In this document: positions 43,201-60,599 of the stretch, in pieces
How the letters are laid out: the number at the start of each line of letters is the position of its first letter
Position numbering within the stretch: position 1 is the stretch's first letter
Source of the DNA: Drosophila pseudoobscura
Taxonomy: Eukaryota; Arthropoda; Insecta; Diptera; Drosophilidae
Assembly (NCBI RefSeq): GCF_009870125.1
Contig: NC_046679.1
Span: forward strand, 1,984,001-2,048,000
Length of the DNA stretch: 64,000 nucleotides
Reading direction: 5' to 3'
Made by a program: the position numbers and the translations under genes
The notes under the pieces: generated by a model
Database searches by the model: none
Told to the model about the DNA's origin: nothing
The model's input: only the letters and a program-made list of their open reading frames with translations

Positions 43201-46200
43201 CTCAAGTGTGCGTCAAGTCCTTGTTTGAGTTGCCTTTGTTGCTGGTCAGTCCGGGCTCGTTATTTCGTTGGTCTGCAATTTATTTGAAGAGTTCTACTTC
43301 CTACTTTCCACTGGAATGGGGACGGACCTCGCCATGTAGCTGATGCATGAATTATGCGTTTTAGCTGTTTTTGATCATTTTTTGCGGCCATGGTCCGTAC
43401 GTATTTTCCCCTCCAAACAGAAAGTTTGTCTGTCAAAACTGTGCAACTTTGTAAGGCTACAGTGGGATGGGAGTGGGAATATTTGGGGTACAATTGTGAC
43501 TAGAATATCTCCCGAAAGTTATCAAGCACTGTTTTGTATCAACTCTCAAATGATTAAAGATTCAAAATAAAGAATAAAGATGGTTTTATGGACTCCTTAT
43601 TGATTTACAACTCAAATAAAAGAATAACTCTTTAAGAGTAGATCCCCATGCTATAGATATAAATATTGGTACCATTTGTCACTCCCAATTGATCTAAATC
43701 GTTTGATTGAGCACCACTCACCCTTGCTTCAAAGTCCATCTGGAAAGCCAATGCCACAACCACTGTGCGGCCTGTGTCCTGCCCTGTACGGGCTGCACCC
43801 CTTTTTCGGATGGCTGGCCCTGGCCCTGGCCCTGCTCGTGGCCCGCTCTAATAAACTTAACAATAACGGCTTTTTTATCACCCCTCCCAGGGCATTCGTC
43901 ATAAATAATTCTAATAATAAATTAAATGCATCCGCAACAGCTCGGGCTCGGGCGCGGGCTCGAGCTCGGATGGGTAGCGTTTTCGGGTCTGGTTCAGTGA
44001 TGAGTGAGTGAGTTCTATAAACGATTTGCACCCCCATTTGTCTTGCCAGGATCAGACAGTTATCCCTGGCAATCGGGCAGGAGCACACAATGCACGGCCA
44101 CCACAAACCCATTCTCTAAACCCCATCCGCATCCTCAATCCATCGTTTCCAATTTGCTTTTTGAAATGTTTGTGTCCGCTCGAGGACTCGCCAACATTTG
44201 ATTTGTATTTGGGAAAGTCAGTTGAGCGTGGCCAAGCAAATTGAATTAAATTATTGTGTTGCCATTCGAGACTCGTTGGAGAGTTTTAATTGCCAATTCG
44301 CTTAGCCCAGACACCTGGCTAAGAATGGCCGCAAAACCCAGGATCGGGACCTGTAATTGGGGGCGGGCGGGGAGCTGGCACTCAATCAAATTCGTGTAAT
44401 GAACTTATTTACACACTTTCCGTGACGAAATTTGATGGGCGCTTGCGGTTGAGATGAGTTGGCAAATGAAATTTGGGAATGTCACCCACAGACACCAGTC
44501 AGCCAGCACCAGACCCAGCTCCACAGCCGCAGCCACAGCAGCAGCAATCTACCCAAGCAACCACCAGCAGACACCACCTCCAACCACCTCCAACCACCTC
44601 CCCCAATCATTGTTGGGCTTTGCCTTTTGACACGCACACCCGCCGCCGACCCCAGGCCGGATAGAAATACCTTCTCCGTCTCCATCTCCGTGTCTCCCCT
44701 TCACCTTTGGATGGCTAAATATTACAAAGTGTTTTTGCGCCCGTGGCAGCGCGTCCAAAATAAAGGGGGCGTTGTATTTAGCCGTGGAACGACTCTGAAT
44801 GAGGGGAAATTCTGGCATGGGAGTATGAGAAGCGACGTTTATTGGCAATAATTATGCCAGGCTGCTGTCGACGTCTGACCGAGAACCCAGCCACCCCGGG
44901 GGCGACCCCAATTCCAAGGATCCCCATCCGTGCGTTCTTCCACTCCCAATGCCAGCAGACAATGTCAAAGTGTGATTTTTCGCTTGAAATACTTTTGCAC
45001 AAATGCCGCTGCCATTGAGCGGGGAAAATATGTTTTACTGGCATTTTGAATTATGTTCGAGTGCGCTCGTCGACCGCCCGTTTATTGTGTAGCCCCAGAA
45101 TGGGGGGGATGTGGAGGTATCATTGAAAATTGAAATTTATCTTATATTTATTGATGAATGGGAATTGTGACAGTTCTGAAATTTGTGCAGATGGAGGGTG
45201 CAATTTCGGGGATAGGTTTGTGGTAATTTGTTCTTTAATATCTAGCAAGAAAATGGGGTTAATGCTCCTGTACTTGTAGGTAAAGAACTTTGTACTGCAT
45301 ATCAATCCAAAAGTTATCCCCCATCAAACGAATCTCATTTGGCTACATAAAACGTATTTCCATGTGCCTGCATTTCGAGTCACATCTGAAGTGGCCGCGA
45401 CTCGAGCACAAACGGAGTTTAATGTATTTTATATGCGGCATTTAAAGGTTAAATTTCCTGGAATTAAGTGTGCTTCCCGGAGCTTCTGCAGCCTCAGAGG
45501 AGTCCCACTCTCTCGGCGGCTCTCGGATGATCGTCATCATCATCGGCCATTATGCGAAGGCTGCGCCTGCGCGCTCTGAAGGAGGTGGAGGGAAGCCACG
45601 GCTCACAATGGAGATCCCGACGCAAATCACTTGAACATATAATATAAACTTGTGTATTGTATATGTATACTTTACACATAACTTCATTTTGTAGGCATTA
45701 TGTGCGCATTTCCATCATTCGAATCACAATGAACACGCGAGTGCCCACAAAGAACTTCTCTCTCATTGTGTGTGTGTGTGTGTTTGTGTGTGCCATTGTT
45801 CCCATTGTGCAATGTGTTAAAAAGTTGTAAGCATTCTTCTTTCTCTCAATATTCGATACCCATGCCGAAACCGATGCCAATTCCAACTCCAACTCCAAGA
45901 TCTTTTGCCTCTGCGCAGGCGCAGCATCTTGAATTTCCATTTCTATTCCATATCCTGCACCCAAGTTCTCGTATCTGACAAGCCATTTCAGTCCAACGAG
46001 ACCTCACTTGGGGATTTTTATGAAATTGTAATTCAATTAAATGCGAATACAAAGTGGAACACTTGGTACTTCCTACTTCGAGTCTGCGCTCCTTTGTCCC
46101 GATAATTGTGGTTGTAATTGATATTTGCTGGCCCAGGCCCTGGCCCCGGCCCCGGCCCTGGTCGGAGCAATTCAATTAAGTGCTTCGACAAAAGATTAAT

Positions 46201-47186
46201 TGTGCGTGTGGGCGAGGCCGTTTAGAGAATGGTTTTCTTGCTAAATAGAAAGCGAGCCCCACACCAGGAGCAGTGCGATTCGGACTCAGCTTCAGCTGCA
46301 ACAGAATGACAAGACAACAATTCTCCTGCGAATTGCTCATTGGTATTGCCCATACGCCCCATACGCCGCATGCCAGCACGAGCCATTTGCAAAGAACATG
46401 ATATAAATTGTACCCATCAGGCCACAACTATGTCACACCACACACATGACGTCAAGGCCTGGCAAATCGAAATGGTCTGTCATATAGCAATGTAATGTAA
46501 TGCCCATGCCTCTCAAAGAGTCCTGGCACATGGCGAATTATGTTTTGACATCGCTGAGAACTGAGCAGCGGGCGATAAAAGACAAAATAACTTTGTTAAC
46601 GAGGCTCTTAAGCACATGCACATGCCCTCTAAGACAATCGCATAACAAATGGTTGTCACTCACTCCCCATTTCCCCCCATCTCCTCCCTCGTACTCCTCC
46701 ACACACCCTCACACACACACTCTCGTTTAAAAAGTACGTGAAAATGTGAGCAGAAAAATGTGAAACGACTTTTCCAAGAATGAGAGGCAGAGGCTGAAAA
46801 GGGTGGCAGGACTCCGAGTCGGCATTGGCAGTGGGTGGGTGGCGCATTATCCTTTCGAGAAATGCTAATGTTATAGCAGGCAGCCGGAGCGAATATAACC
46901 GAAAAAAGATAAATATGCAAATATGTTTTGTTTTTTTCCTGTCTTGTCTTGGCTTTCCATCTATATTTTCCCATTTTCCCATTTCTTCATTTGAGCAGCG
47001 GCATAGTTGCGGTCGCTATATGAAGTCGTTAATGTGCTCGTTGCTGGATGATATCCTTTTTTATTCGGCATGATAGAGCATGTAAAGGGGCAACAGGACT
47101 GGGCAAAGAGGTTTGTTGAATGATATTTTTAATATACGAGAAATTGAATAGAGTTAAGATGTATAATCTTTATTGTTCGTTGATCG

Positions 47187-47220
47187 TTTAAGGGATTCTT
47201 TAAGGGATCCTTTAAGGGAT
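47187..47220. repeat. 12-bp tandem repeat, three units
   Basis: TTTAAGGGATTC, TTTAAGGGATCC and TTTAAGGGAT follow directly, in an AT-rich island. Confidence 0.85.
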
Positions 47221-48123
47221 TGTCAGAATGTGTGTTCAACGAAGATCTAAAGGATACTTGCCTGTATTAATACAGCAAACCATATGCGATTACTTAGAGT
47301 ATTCAATAGTCTCTCTCCGATGGTTTTCTGCCCCCTCAGACGGCATTGAATTTCAATATGAAATATTTTTCTATTTTCATACTTTTTTCCTTTTTCCTTT
47401 TTCTATTTTTGGGGGCGACGATTGCTTTTTTGCTACAGCAATTTATACACTAAACAAAATTTGAATAAAAATCTGAGTAAATTGCAGACATGCGCCCATT
47501 TCCAGACCGATGCCCTCGGACCGAAAAAAATATGCGAAGACAAAGGATGCAGCCTTTGCCAGCATTCAGCATTTTGCATTCTTTGTGTCGGTCCTAATTC
47601 GGTTACGGTCTGAGGGGCCATAACCATTAGCCCTGGGCATTAAGCAAATGCGCGTGTCATTACAAATTATTAACAATTCCAAGTGGAGGAAGTGCCAAAC
47701 AAAAGCCAAGTCCAGTCCGGTGAAGGCAAGTCAATTGAGGAAGCGAGGCTGAGCGAGTCTGAGCGAGGGTTGGGTGAGTTGTCAAAGAATTTGTCGTTGC
47801 CTTGCCACGTGGGGCAGAAGGAGAGTCGAACATGGAGTTCGCATGATTTAAATGCCATTTTAATTGAGTTCCAGAACTGTTAACTGGATGGCAGAGGAGG
47901 CTGTGTGGCAGTGTGGCAGCGTGGCAGTGCCACCCCCCGTTGGTGTGCATTGCCAACAACGCTTTTCAGTCGCATTCAAATGAAATCTGCCACCAGCTGG
48001 GAGTTGTATTGGGATTGGGATGGAGCGTGTGGTAGAGAAACATGTCGCATGCCGCACACTCACAGTATGGACGAAGTAACAACGATGACTACTGTATGTA
48101 CGCACACATAGTATTTTTATATA

Positions 48124-48260
48124 CAGTGAAATCTCCCTAGAGTGGACACCCAAGCGGATTGATTGCTTGGAGGGAAAACAAAAAAAGAACGAGAAATATA
48201 TTGGGCCTACAATCTTTGCTGGATACCCATTCTGTCTGTCCGTCCAGAGAGCTTTCACTG
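48124..48260. mobile_element. pogo/Tigger-type MITE, 137 bp
   Basis: Left end CAGTGAAATCTCCCTAGAG, then TGGACA. The reverse complement of the right end is CAGTGAAAGCTCTCTGGAC, then GGACA. Both ends are flanked by TA (48122-48123, 48261-48262), the expected target duplication. The terminal sequence resembles the pogo-superfamily ends known from many insects (CAGTGAAACCTC...). The interior is non-coding. Confidence 0.75.
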
Positions 48261-50721
48261 TATGTATGTATGTGTGTGTGTGGTAGTGGCAGCCTTGCCA
48301 AAAGGGGGCGTTGCAATGCCAAGTGGTCAGATCTCGCAGTCGGCGCGCCATTGCTGTGCTTGTAATTATGAAACTATGCGGAAAGTGCCCCTGTCTGTAT
48401 TGGTGAGCACTTCCGGCTGCCATTGTGTGTGAGAGTGTGTGCGTGTGTGTGTATCGCTTCTTTGAAACTTTTCCCATTGGCTGATGCTTCTCTTGCCACT
48501 GCCACTGCCACTGCCACTACTCCACTCCTCCTGTTCTGTTCTGCTCTGCTCTGCTCTGTTCCATTGTGCCTTGCCGCACAACTCGAAATCAATATCAGTT
48601 GTATCCTTCGGCAGCAACAAAAGAAGCTGCTGATTGACAGAAACAATTCACACACGCACACACGTACCCGTGGAGGGGTAGTCGTAGTCGTAGTCGTTGA
48701 GGGGCATACCCAGCACAATCGGAGAACAACCCTTCAACACTCAACTACATTTTGATTAAAATTTTATTTGTAGCTGCGCTTCCAAATACAATACATTTTA
48801 CTTCCTTTGGAGCGTATACACTACTCTCGAGCAACAAAGCACACAAAAGAGAATCCTTTTCAGTTTTATTTGATTATTTTTTTTTCCTCTTGCTGCTTGT
48901 CCACATTCCGAGGGGTTGGTCCCCGGCTCCGACCGAAGTCCTGCCATGTCCTGTCCCCGGCCAACGAAAAAAAGCTGCCATTCGCCTGTGAAATAAAATG
49001 TATAACTTCCATTATTATTTTTGATGTAGTAGTTCTCTCCCGTTGTCACCCCTCCCCCCCCTCCCGTCCCGTCTCACTGACGCCTCCACTGGGATGCCTG
49101 CCTGCCTGCCTGCCCCACACTTTCCCCAATGCCTTTCGATGCCTTTCTTTGGACTATTTTATTTTAATATTATTTTAAATAATACGTTCTTTTTCCACTC
49201 TCCCTGTCAGCTGTCTGTAGGGTTTCGTTCGCCTCCGCCTCCCTCTTCCTCCCTCTCTGTTTGGCGGGGCTGCTGCTCCTTTGTTCCTCCGCTCGCAATT
49301 GGAGTAGCTCTTGAGTTACGTTGCCATTTTCGTGCTCTGCTCTCTCACCGGCTCTGGCTCTGGCTCTTTATTATTTGAGCATTTATTTTGCATATTGTAT
49401 TCTGTTTGTTTTTTATTCGCCTTTTGTGGCTCAAGTGCAGGGATATAGTGGGATATAGTGGAGAGAATTGCTTTTTAGTGTTGAACATTTTGTTGTACTG
49501 CCATTTCCTTTCTTTGACAGTGTTGGGGTAGAGCAGAGAAAGGATTGTTGCACAATATAAGCAATCCTAATTTGGGAAAGGATACTTTATATACTGGTGG
49601 GTAAAACAGGATCTACAGCCTCGATTTAAGTCACCTAAATAGATATCTTATGCTCGTACATTTTACACGTGCTATTCCCATGCTTTCCCATAACCGAAAA
49701 TTATTTAAACCATCATCTCAACGCGTGCCAATTAGTCTTTAAACGGGGACACATCAAACACGGACCAGACCACAGTATTCCACGTGTCCTGGACAAAGGA
49801 CTTGTCACACTCGCCGACACACACACAAGCGAATCTGTTGTCAATTAAACAAACAAATAAACTGTTGGATAAACATCAACGCCCCCTTTATGAGGCAAAT
49901 CATTGCGTTTAGATATTTATCGCACTCTTAACTCGGGCTAACCCCATCAAGCCACCAAATAATCAACCACCCAGCCACCCACCCAATCGGCCAATGGCCC
50001 AATGGCCCAATGGCCCAACCACCGAACCACTTCCCACTCGGGGCTCACACGTTGTGTTGTCAACCACAGAGACAGGCGACAGTCAGTACACGTGACATTT
50101 GCGCAGTTGAAAAATCAAAATCCTCAAAACGCTCCGTGGTTTGACGAGGATCGTGAGGACGAAGGGCAGGCAAACAATGAATGAGAGCCACCAACCCCAG
50201 AGGGCAGGCCCACGCTTTTTAAAATCCATTTATAGTTTCGGGTTGGTCTTAAAATCACACATACATTAACATTTACATTTACATTCACATCCACGAGTGT
50301 AGTCCCAAAGGTACAGTTGCCTTCCACACGGTGTGCCACACGGTAAAGAGCGACATCTTCCCCAGATCCAATCAAGAATCGGAAGAGGGAGAAATTTTCG
50401 ACATGTCGGCTGGGATAAAAGACTAGAGCATCCTCTGCGTCTCCTCCGCATCTCCTCCATGCCCAGGCATGGGCAAATGTAAAAAATCACTGAAAAGACA
50501 ACATTTCGGAACAAAAAGAAACCAACTAAAAAAACACACGGACAAACACACACCACACACCACACACAATATGTAAATTATGAATTTTGAGTAAACAATC
50601 TGCGGAGTGAGTGCATCAAAGAACAGGTCTTCTGCAGAGTGTGGGGGTCGTTTGGGGCCAGGCAGTCAGGCAGCCATTAGGGATCCCAGCTACTGTATTA
50701 AATCACATGCTCAATGCTCCG

Positions 50722-50747
50722 CCACACACACACACACACACACACAC
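50722..50747. repeat. (CA)n microsatellite
   Basis: About 13 CA units. Confidence 0.9.
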
Positions 50748-52255
50748 GTGTATCATGTGCCGTGTGTCTGCTTGGGCGGCAAACACCACTAACAGCCGAA
50801 AATCAAAATCAAAATCCAAAAAACAAAACAAACCAAAATGAAACGAAACGAACGGAACGGACAAAAAAAAATTGATTTCTCATCGTTTCGGCAGTTGCTC
50901 AACAGACGACGCAGGTTTCTCTATTGATGATGGACTCTCTGGTTATTAGCCGACTCTGCAGCCTCAGCGACACCCATGTGGCACAGTGGTTGGAGGTGTG
51001 GCATCCGCATAGAAAGGGAAATTAGAAGGAAATGTATGCCATTCTTAATCATGAGAAGATCCGTGTCTTTTTTACTACTTACCTTTTACCCGTACTTTTA
51101 ACAATCTTTTGAAGAATTTCATCCATATCTGAGTCTGGAACTATAATTTATCCAAGAATTACATCCCTGTGATCCGTGGATCCAACCAATGTATCTCTAG
51201 TGAGCATCCAAGATTCTATTCTGAGCTTAGAGCCTTAGAATACATTCTCTGTTCAGTGCTTGATAAGATTTCGATTCTAACACATTATGCCTGCAAGTGT
51301 GATGAATATTAATCAAAATTCTCGAGTTTCACACGTTGATCGTCCCACTGTGCATCGGTGTCGCTGCGTCTCTGGCGGCAAAAAGGTCTGGGCCACCTAC
51401 TTTACACGTTTGCTACTTGAAATGGCATTTGTTTTCTTTTCTTGGTTTTTTTTTTCACTCATCCTTCGGTCGTTCCCTCGACTGTCGGTTGTCGGTTGGA
51501 AAAATAAAACATTATTTATAAAGAGCGGGGGGACGGAGCAGGGTACTCGGGGGAGCCTGTCGCGGCCAAATTAGTTGTAGCCATATAGCCTCTGACCCGT
51601 TGCTTGACAAGCCACAGATTGGGTTACCCAATGAGTCGCTGTATCTTTCATGTTTGACTTGAAAAAATAGAATCTGTGCGAGGGAAGACAACATTTGAAA
51701 TGTGGAAAAGCAAATAATAACAAATAAATGAAACTAATGCCAGTGAAAATCTCCCGGGGACCACCCTCGATTTGGCCCAAGAGGAAAACATATGCCTCGG
51801 CATTTAAACGGTTAAGTAGCGTAACCCTTTGCAAGGGACTCCTTTGAGGAGTCGCTATCGCCTTGGGGTGGGACACTCCATGTGCCATTTCTTGGGCGTT
51901 TCTTTTGGAGAGCTTGTTGTTTTCTAATTGACGGGGCACTTTGGTGAGCCGCAAGAGGCACAGGCAAGGGCATGTGCCATCTGCCAGCAGAAAGGGGTTT
52001 GGTTTGCTTTGGTTTGGTTTGGTTTCGTCATTGTCCTTTTTGTACTTTGTTCCCATTGCCTTTGGGCTGTATCTAATGCCCGATCTATTTGTCTGTTTGT
52101 TGGTTGGTTGGTTGGATTGCTAACTCCCTCTCCATCTCCATCTCCCTCACGGTTGGCGTAATCGCCTGGCTATTAATTCATTGTCTATTATCAAGAATTT
52201 CCATGCCTGACATTGTATGCATTTTGTGCCGCCACTCGAGGAGCATATGCATGCT

Positions 52256-52294
52256 GCCTGCTGCCTGCTGCCTGCTGCCTGCTGCCGGCTGCCT
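52256..52294. repeat. (CTGCCTG)n tandem repeat
   Basis: About five copies of a 7-bp unit, the last one with a G change. Similar CTCTTGG units follow. Confidence 0.85.
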
Positions 52295-54339
52295 GCTCTT
52301 GGCTCTTGGCTCTCCTCCAGCTTCATTGTTTGGCAATAACTACATGGGCCGCTGCTACTCTGAGATATTATCGACAGCTCATCCTCTAACAAGCGACTGA
52401 CTGACTGGGCACTGCGAGAACTCCTGTCCAGTCCGTGCCCTATACTGCCCTGCGCTGCCCTGGACCTGCTCTGCACTATCCCTTCTTTGTCCTGTCTATT
52501 GTCCACTCAAGCCGAGCGGCCTGGTGCGGTGCTGCGGCGGGCTCTAACCCACAGGCATTGTAGTGCCCTGACAATGGTACACACAGTCCCATTGTTTGGG
52601 GTCCAGCAAGCACATAAACATACGAAGAGAGGGCACACATCCTGGATATCCTTGTTGCTGTTGCTGTTGACTTTTCGAGTTCGGCCAGGGCCCACAATGG
52701 ACAAATTGATATCCAATAATTTAATTTTGTTATCCATTCAGTCGCATGTTGGAAAATAGTTTTGTAATTTGCACTCGGCATGCGTGTAACCGATATTATT
52801 GTCCCCGGAAAACTGTCCCTTTGGCTATTGTAAAATTTCCGAAAATGTGCTGGTCATTTTCGCATCCTCCTCTCTCCTCTCTCCACCTCTACCTCTACCT
52901 CTATCTCTATCTCGGATGTGTGTGTGGGCTTAGTTTTATTATAATTTTGTTTATCGTGTCATGCGTCCGAATGGCCAAAACAAAACCCAGCCCGAACCGT
53001 TTGTGTGAAAAAGGATTTCACACTTTTCCACACGGCCAGGCGGAATAGTTTTCTCTGGCCTCCGGTTTTGTGGGTTCGGGGAGGTCGTGTGGCACGGCGA
53101 ATAGTGGCAAATAGATAATGATGGCATGGATTAACGCTTCGCATTATTATTATATGCCCTTCCCATCGTCCTTTGTGATGACCAGTCGGGCATTCCGGCT
53201 TGTGGGTGGCCACTACAATTGGTTGTTTGTACGCTGGCTGGCTGGTGTCCGTTTTGGGGGGGTCCTTTGTTCTCCGCTCTACTTCTCACGATTATAAATT
53301 ACGTGCGCTGAAAATTAAATATTTAATTAGTTACCCCATGGGTCTCGGACAATGGCGAGTCGGAAAGGAGGCGTATAATTTTCCATTAAATGATTTCATT
53401 AATTGATTTGATTAATCAGGCATTCAATGTGGGCGAAGATGTTTTTATTGTTAGCCAGAGGGATTTATCTGAATTTGTAATGGGCGGGATAAATCGGTTA
53501 ATACAATATAATCAATAATTTCAATTCGTTCGATAGAATATTGATTTGAATGGATCTCATCCTTCTGAACTCATTGGTTCGGGCCGAACGGATCATTTAA
53601 TCTAATTACTGCTCCCAATCTATCCATTCACAGGAAAAATGTAAAATAATACCATAATTGACTCGTTGTGATGGAAACTTTATATCTGTTTGCGGATATC
53701 CTCCAACTCTCAAGACTGCCGTCTCTTTCTTCTCGTCTTCATCTAACGATTCAATATATGATGTTTTCCTATTCCTGGATTCTTAATAGATCATCCGGAG
53801 CTTCCCCTTTAAAAGCCAGAGAAAAATATGAACACTTCCTTTTTAATTGTTTCATTTAATTTTATTGAATTATTTTGTAGATTTATTAAATACTTTAACA
53901 CAGTGTTTGAAATGTATTTTATCTAATACATAATATGATATCGTATATATATATTTATATGGTACACGCGGATGTCTCCATAGTTGATGCGATCAATCCA
54001 TCCCTTACACAATAATCTCGTCATCGTTTTGCTCACAATATTAATTTCAGCTAAATAAATGTATCTTAGGGCTCTCAACTGGGGACCGAGTGTTTGTCTA
54101 TAAGTACGGTCTCTATGGTACAATACTTGGGATAGCAGTTCCACGGTAAATGTCACTTACAGTCACTGTTATGCGTAAATGGCTAGGATAGATCTTTAGG
54201 CGTAGGGGGGAGGATGCTCTTCGCGATTTCCCTAAAACAAATATCTTACACACGATATGAGGGTGGATGGGGAAATGGGAGGATGGGAGGAGGAGGGAAG
54301 ACCTCATTCGAAGGGCCTGAAGATGCTGGTGGTGCTGCC

Positions 54340-57635
<3,296 letters not shown>

Positions 57636-58442
57636 TCAATGGCAACAAAGTCGGTTCTACTCTCACCGGACAGATCCCCCGGACGTTTGATCACTCACTA
57701 CACTAGACACTGGGTTTATTGTTATAGATTCTCTTTCTCGCGTGCGCGTATAACTTCACTAGAGATCTGTGTGAATCTTTTGGACGATCTATCAGTTTAT
57801 CATTCAGATTTTCGTTGGGTTTATCATATCAATTGGTTGACTAAGACGCGCGCCCTGACGACATGACACACTGAGCCCTCGATTGCAACTGATTCAAGTT
57901 TTTTGGTTCAAACCCCAAAACGAACAGCAGTAGCAGCAGCAGCAGCGACGGAGGCGGCAGCAGCAGTGCCCAGGCAAATGGCGGCAAGCGGCAACATTTA
58001 CCAATACAAAAGCGGATCACTCGCACACACACACACACACAGACGGAGACACAGATACTAACGGAGGCACTCACAGACCCTGGCAAAACGAGGGTTGAAA
58101 GTACATAACTAAAACATTCAGAGAGTGTTGCAACCACCTTTGTGTGGCACAGCCACAGCTGCTTGCGTCGGCGTCAACCTCTGCCACTGCCACTGCTGCT
58201 GCCACCGCTGCTTCTGCTGCTGCCTCAGGCCCAGTGGCAGTGGCAGTGGCAGAAGCAGCATCGTTAGCAATTAAGAAAAAAGTTTCAAATATAATTTGGT
58301 ACTGTATACAAAATTGTGCACTCGAGGCGGCGACGCGGCGTATGAGCAATGTGGAAGGAGATCTCCGGGACTGGCTGTTTGGTTGGTTGGTTGGTTGGTC
58401 GGATAGCTGCTGCTGCTTTGGCTCTGGCTTCTGGCTTCTGGC

Positions 58443-58493
58443 TGGTGGTGTGGTAGTAGTGGTGGTTGTGGTGGTGGTGGTGGTGGTGGTGGT
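58443..58493. repeat. (GGT)n microsatellite
   Basis: Imperfect GGT repeat, about 17 units, ending at GGTACGAG. Confidence 0.9.
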
Positions 58494-60567
58494 ACGAGTA
58501 CTCTCTGTTCTGGTGGTTGTTTGACGTTTCTTTCATTTTCTTTGTTGCCTTTGTTTCACAATTTCTTTTTTGTTGTTGCGGCCTGCCCCTACCCCTGCCC
58601 CCGGCCCCTGCCGGATATGTGTTTGTGTGTTCGTGTGCGTTTTGAGAGAGCTTTGGGGTCTTGCTGTGCGAATGGAGTAGCGGAATAGCCAACCAAAAGC
58701 GTTGTTGTTGCGACCTCGCTGCTGGTTGGCATGGCGGCGTAGGCGGCACACAGCTGCACGCAACTGACACAGTTGGCAATGCAGATGCTGATGCCTGCCC
58801 CGCAGTTGTTGCTCTTCAAGTGGCGGCAGCGGATGAGGAGCGAGAGGAACCCAACATTTCCGCTTGCTCCTGCTCCTGCTGCAGCTTCCGCTCCCTAGCC
58901 ACCTTCCGTCTCCTGCCCCGTTTATGTACTCGTTTCATAAACTAATGCCACGGAGAGAGAAAGAGAGAGCGGGGGTTGCGGCTGGGTATGAAGCAGGGGC
59001 CTAGTCTGCTCTCCAGGCCAAAGTTTTCCTTTGGCTTTTGGCATATTGCCACTTGCTTTTCATTTCCAGTTGCCGTCGAGGGGAACGAAAATGTCTGGAG
59101 TGTGTGCTAAAATCTCCATGAATAATATCCCCAAGTGCCCAAATGCTGGCTGAGAAATAATTGTTTATTTTGTCTTAATTCCAAATGGACTAATTTCACA
59201 AAGGAAAATGTTTTAGTTGTTTCTTTGAGGATAGCCTTTAACATTTCCACAGGGAATACAGGAAAAGTTACCATCCAAATAGGAGATATTATTGAAAATC
59301 GATATAGAAATGAGATGTATCAATATATGTAAATCTCAACTGTTGCATTTTGTGTGTCTGAATCAACGTTTCATACAAATTGTGCTTAAAAATAATCCAA
59401 AATTCTATAGCTATAATATAAATAGTTCCGGAGTGTAGTCGTTTTATGTCGAAATCTACTTAAGACTTGGAAGACTTAAAGATACATCAAAGTGTAGAAG
59501 AGATACAATTGGAGCTTAGTTTTAGTATCCTTATCCTAAATGATAATCCGCACGAGATAAAAACGAAAATTGCAACACAAAAATGTCTTAAATTGTATGT
59601 ATATTATTCTTTTTCATTCGATTTTCTTAAGACAAAGATCTTTTGTGAGACATAGACCAAAAATGTTCATTTCTTTTACACTAGAAAAAGATGAAATACT
59701 CGTACGATCTAGTTAGAAACCGTAACAGTTCTTCCGTGTACATTCCAAAAGCGATTTCTCATGCCACAAAAGTACATAAGGAATCCATCACATAATATGG
59801 GTTGCTGTCCGATTCCGATTCCTCCGGCGGGAGGATGCTTTTTTTGGGTGGGGGCGGTGGGCTGTGTTGGCCTATTAGAATGTTACAAATTTATTGCAAT
59901 TGAAACAAACCGAGAACGAGACGATGTCGGGAGCAACAGCAACAAAAGCAACAATCCGGAAAGTGTCACGTGTGCGACAGAAGCAGCGACATTGGAAAAC
60001 GACGATGCGCGCGCCTCACTCTCTCGCTCTCCGCAATGTGCCACAAATGTGCTCTCTCTCTTCCTCCCTCTGTGTGAGCAGAGGGCTCTCTTTTGCAGAC
60101 TCCGCCTACCTGCAGAGGCGGAGCTACAGCGCACACACACACAAGCAGCTCGCACACATACAAGCCCGAATAGTAAAACATAAAGCGGCAACAATGTTGT
60201 ACAAGTTGGCCAAAAGAAACAAGTTTCCAAACTGAATAGAAGAGCAGCAGCCGCCGCCGCCGCCGCAGCAGCAGAACAGCAGCAGAATCAGTCGGAGAGC
60301 CGCTCTGTGTGTGTGTGTGTGCGAGAGAGAGCCATAAGGACCGCACCAATACGTGCTCAGGCATGTGTGTGGTGTGTGGTGTGCGTGTGTTTGTGCTTGT
60401 GCTTGTGGGGATGTGGGCAGATCCAGTTCCGCTGGGAGAGGTCACAGTCACAGTTGTTGGCAACAGTAAATGGCTAGAAGTTGTTGGTTTTGCTGCCACC
60501 GTCGCCGAGCTACTGGTGTTTTGCGCAGGGCCAATTTCTCGCATTTTAACTTTGTTTAAAGTGCGCC

Positions 60568-60570
<3 letters not shown>

Positions 60571-60598
<28 letters not shown>

Positions 60599-60599
60599 G
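60571..60599. repeat. (AC)n microsatellite
   Basis: About 13 AC units following CCTATAT. Confidence 0.9.

Larger units (their letters stand above)
35868..54339. other. 18.5-kb region without a supported gene
   Basis: Both strands were read for coding signals; every open frame is short, low-complexity or lacks family features. The sequence is a mosaic of microsatellites (listed separately), pyrimidine-rich tracts, GC-rich patches (43940-43975, 46130-46160) and AT-rich islands (47090-47340, 49440-49760, 51050-51290, 53400-53950). One MITE lies at 48124-48260. It lies downstream of dmrt99B, whose 3' UTR probably takes the right-hand edge. Enhancers or non-coding RNAs are likely in such a span, but none can be placed from sequence alone. 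Confidence 0.5.

Noticed and set aside
36000-54000. Search for tRNA, snoRNA, CRISPR-like arrays or a gene cluster in the empty span
   Set aside because: No T-loop motifs with matching arms, no regularly spaced repeats with unique spacers, and no co-oriented gene set were seen; the regular repeats are plain microsatellites.
59761-60235. Overlapping open frames on both strands near 60 kb
   Set aside because: Translations follow CA, CT and CAG repeats; no signal peptide, domain or splice context.
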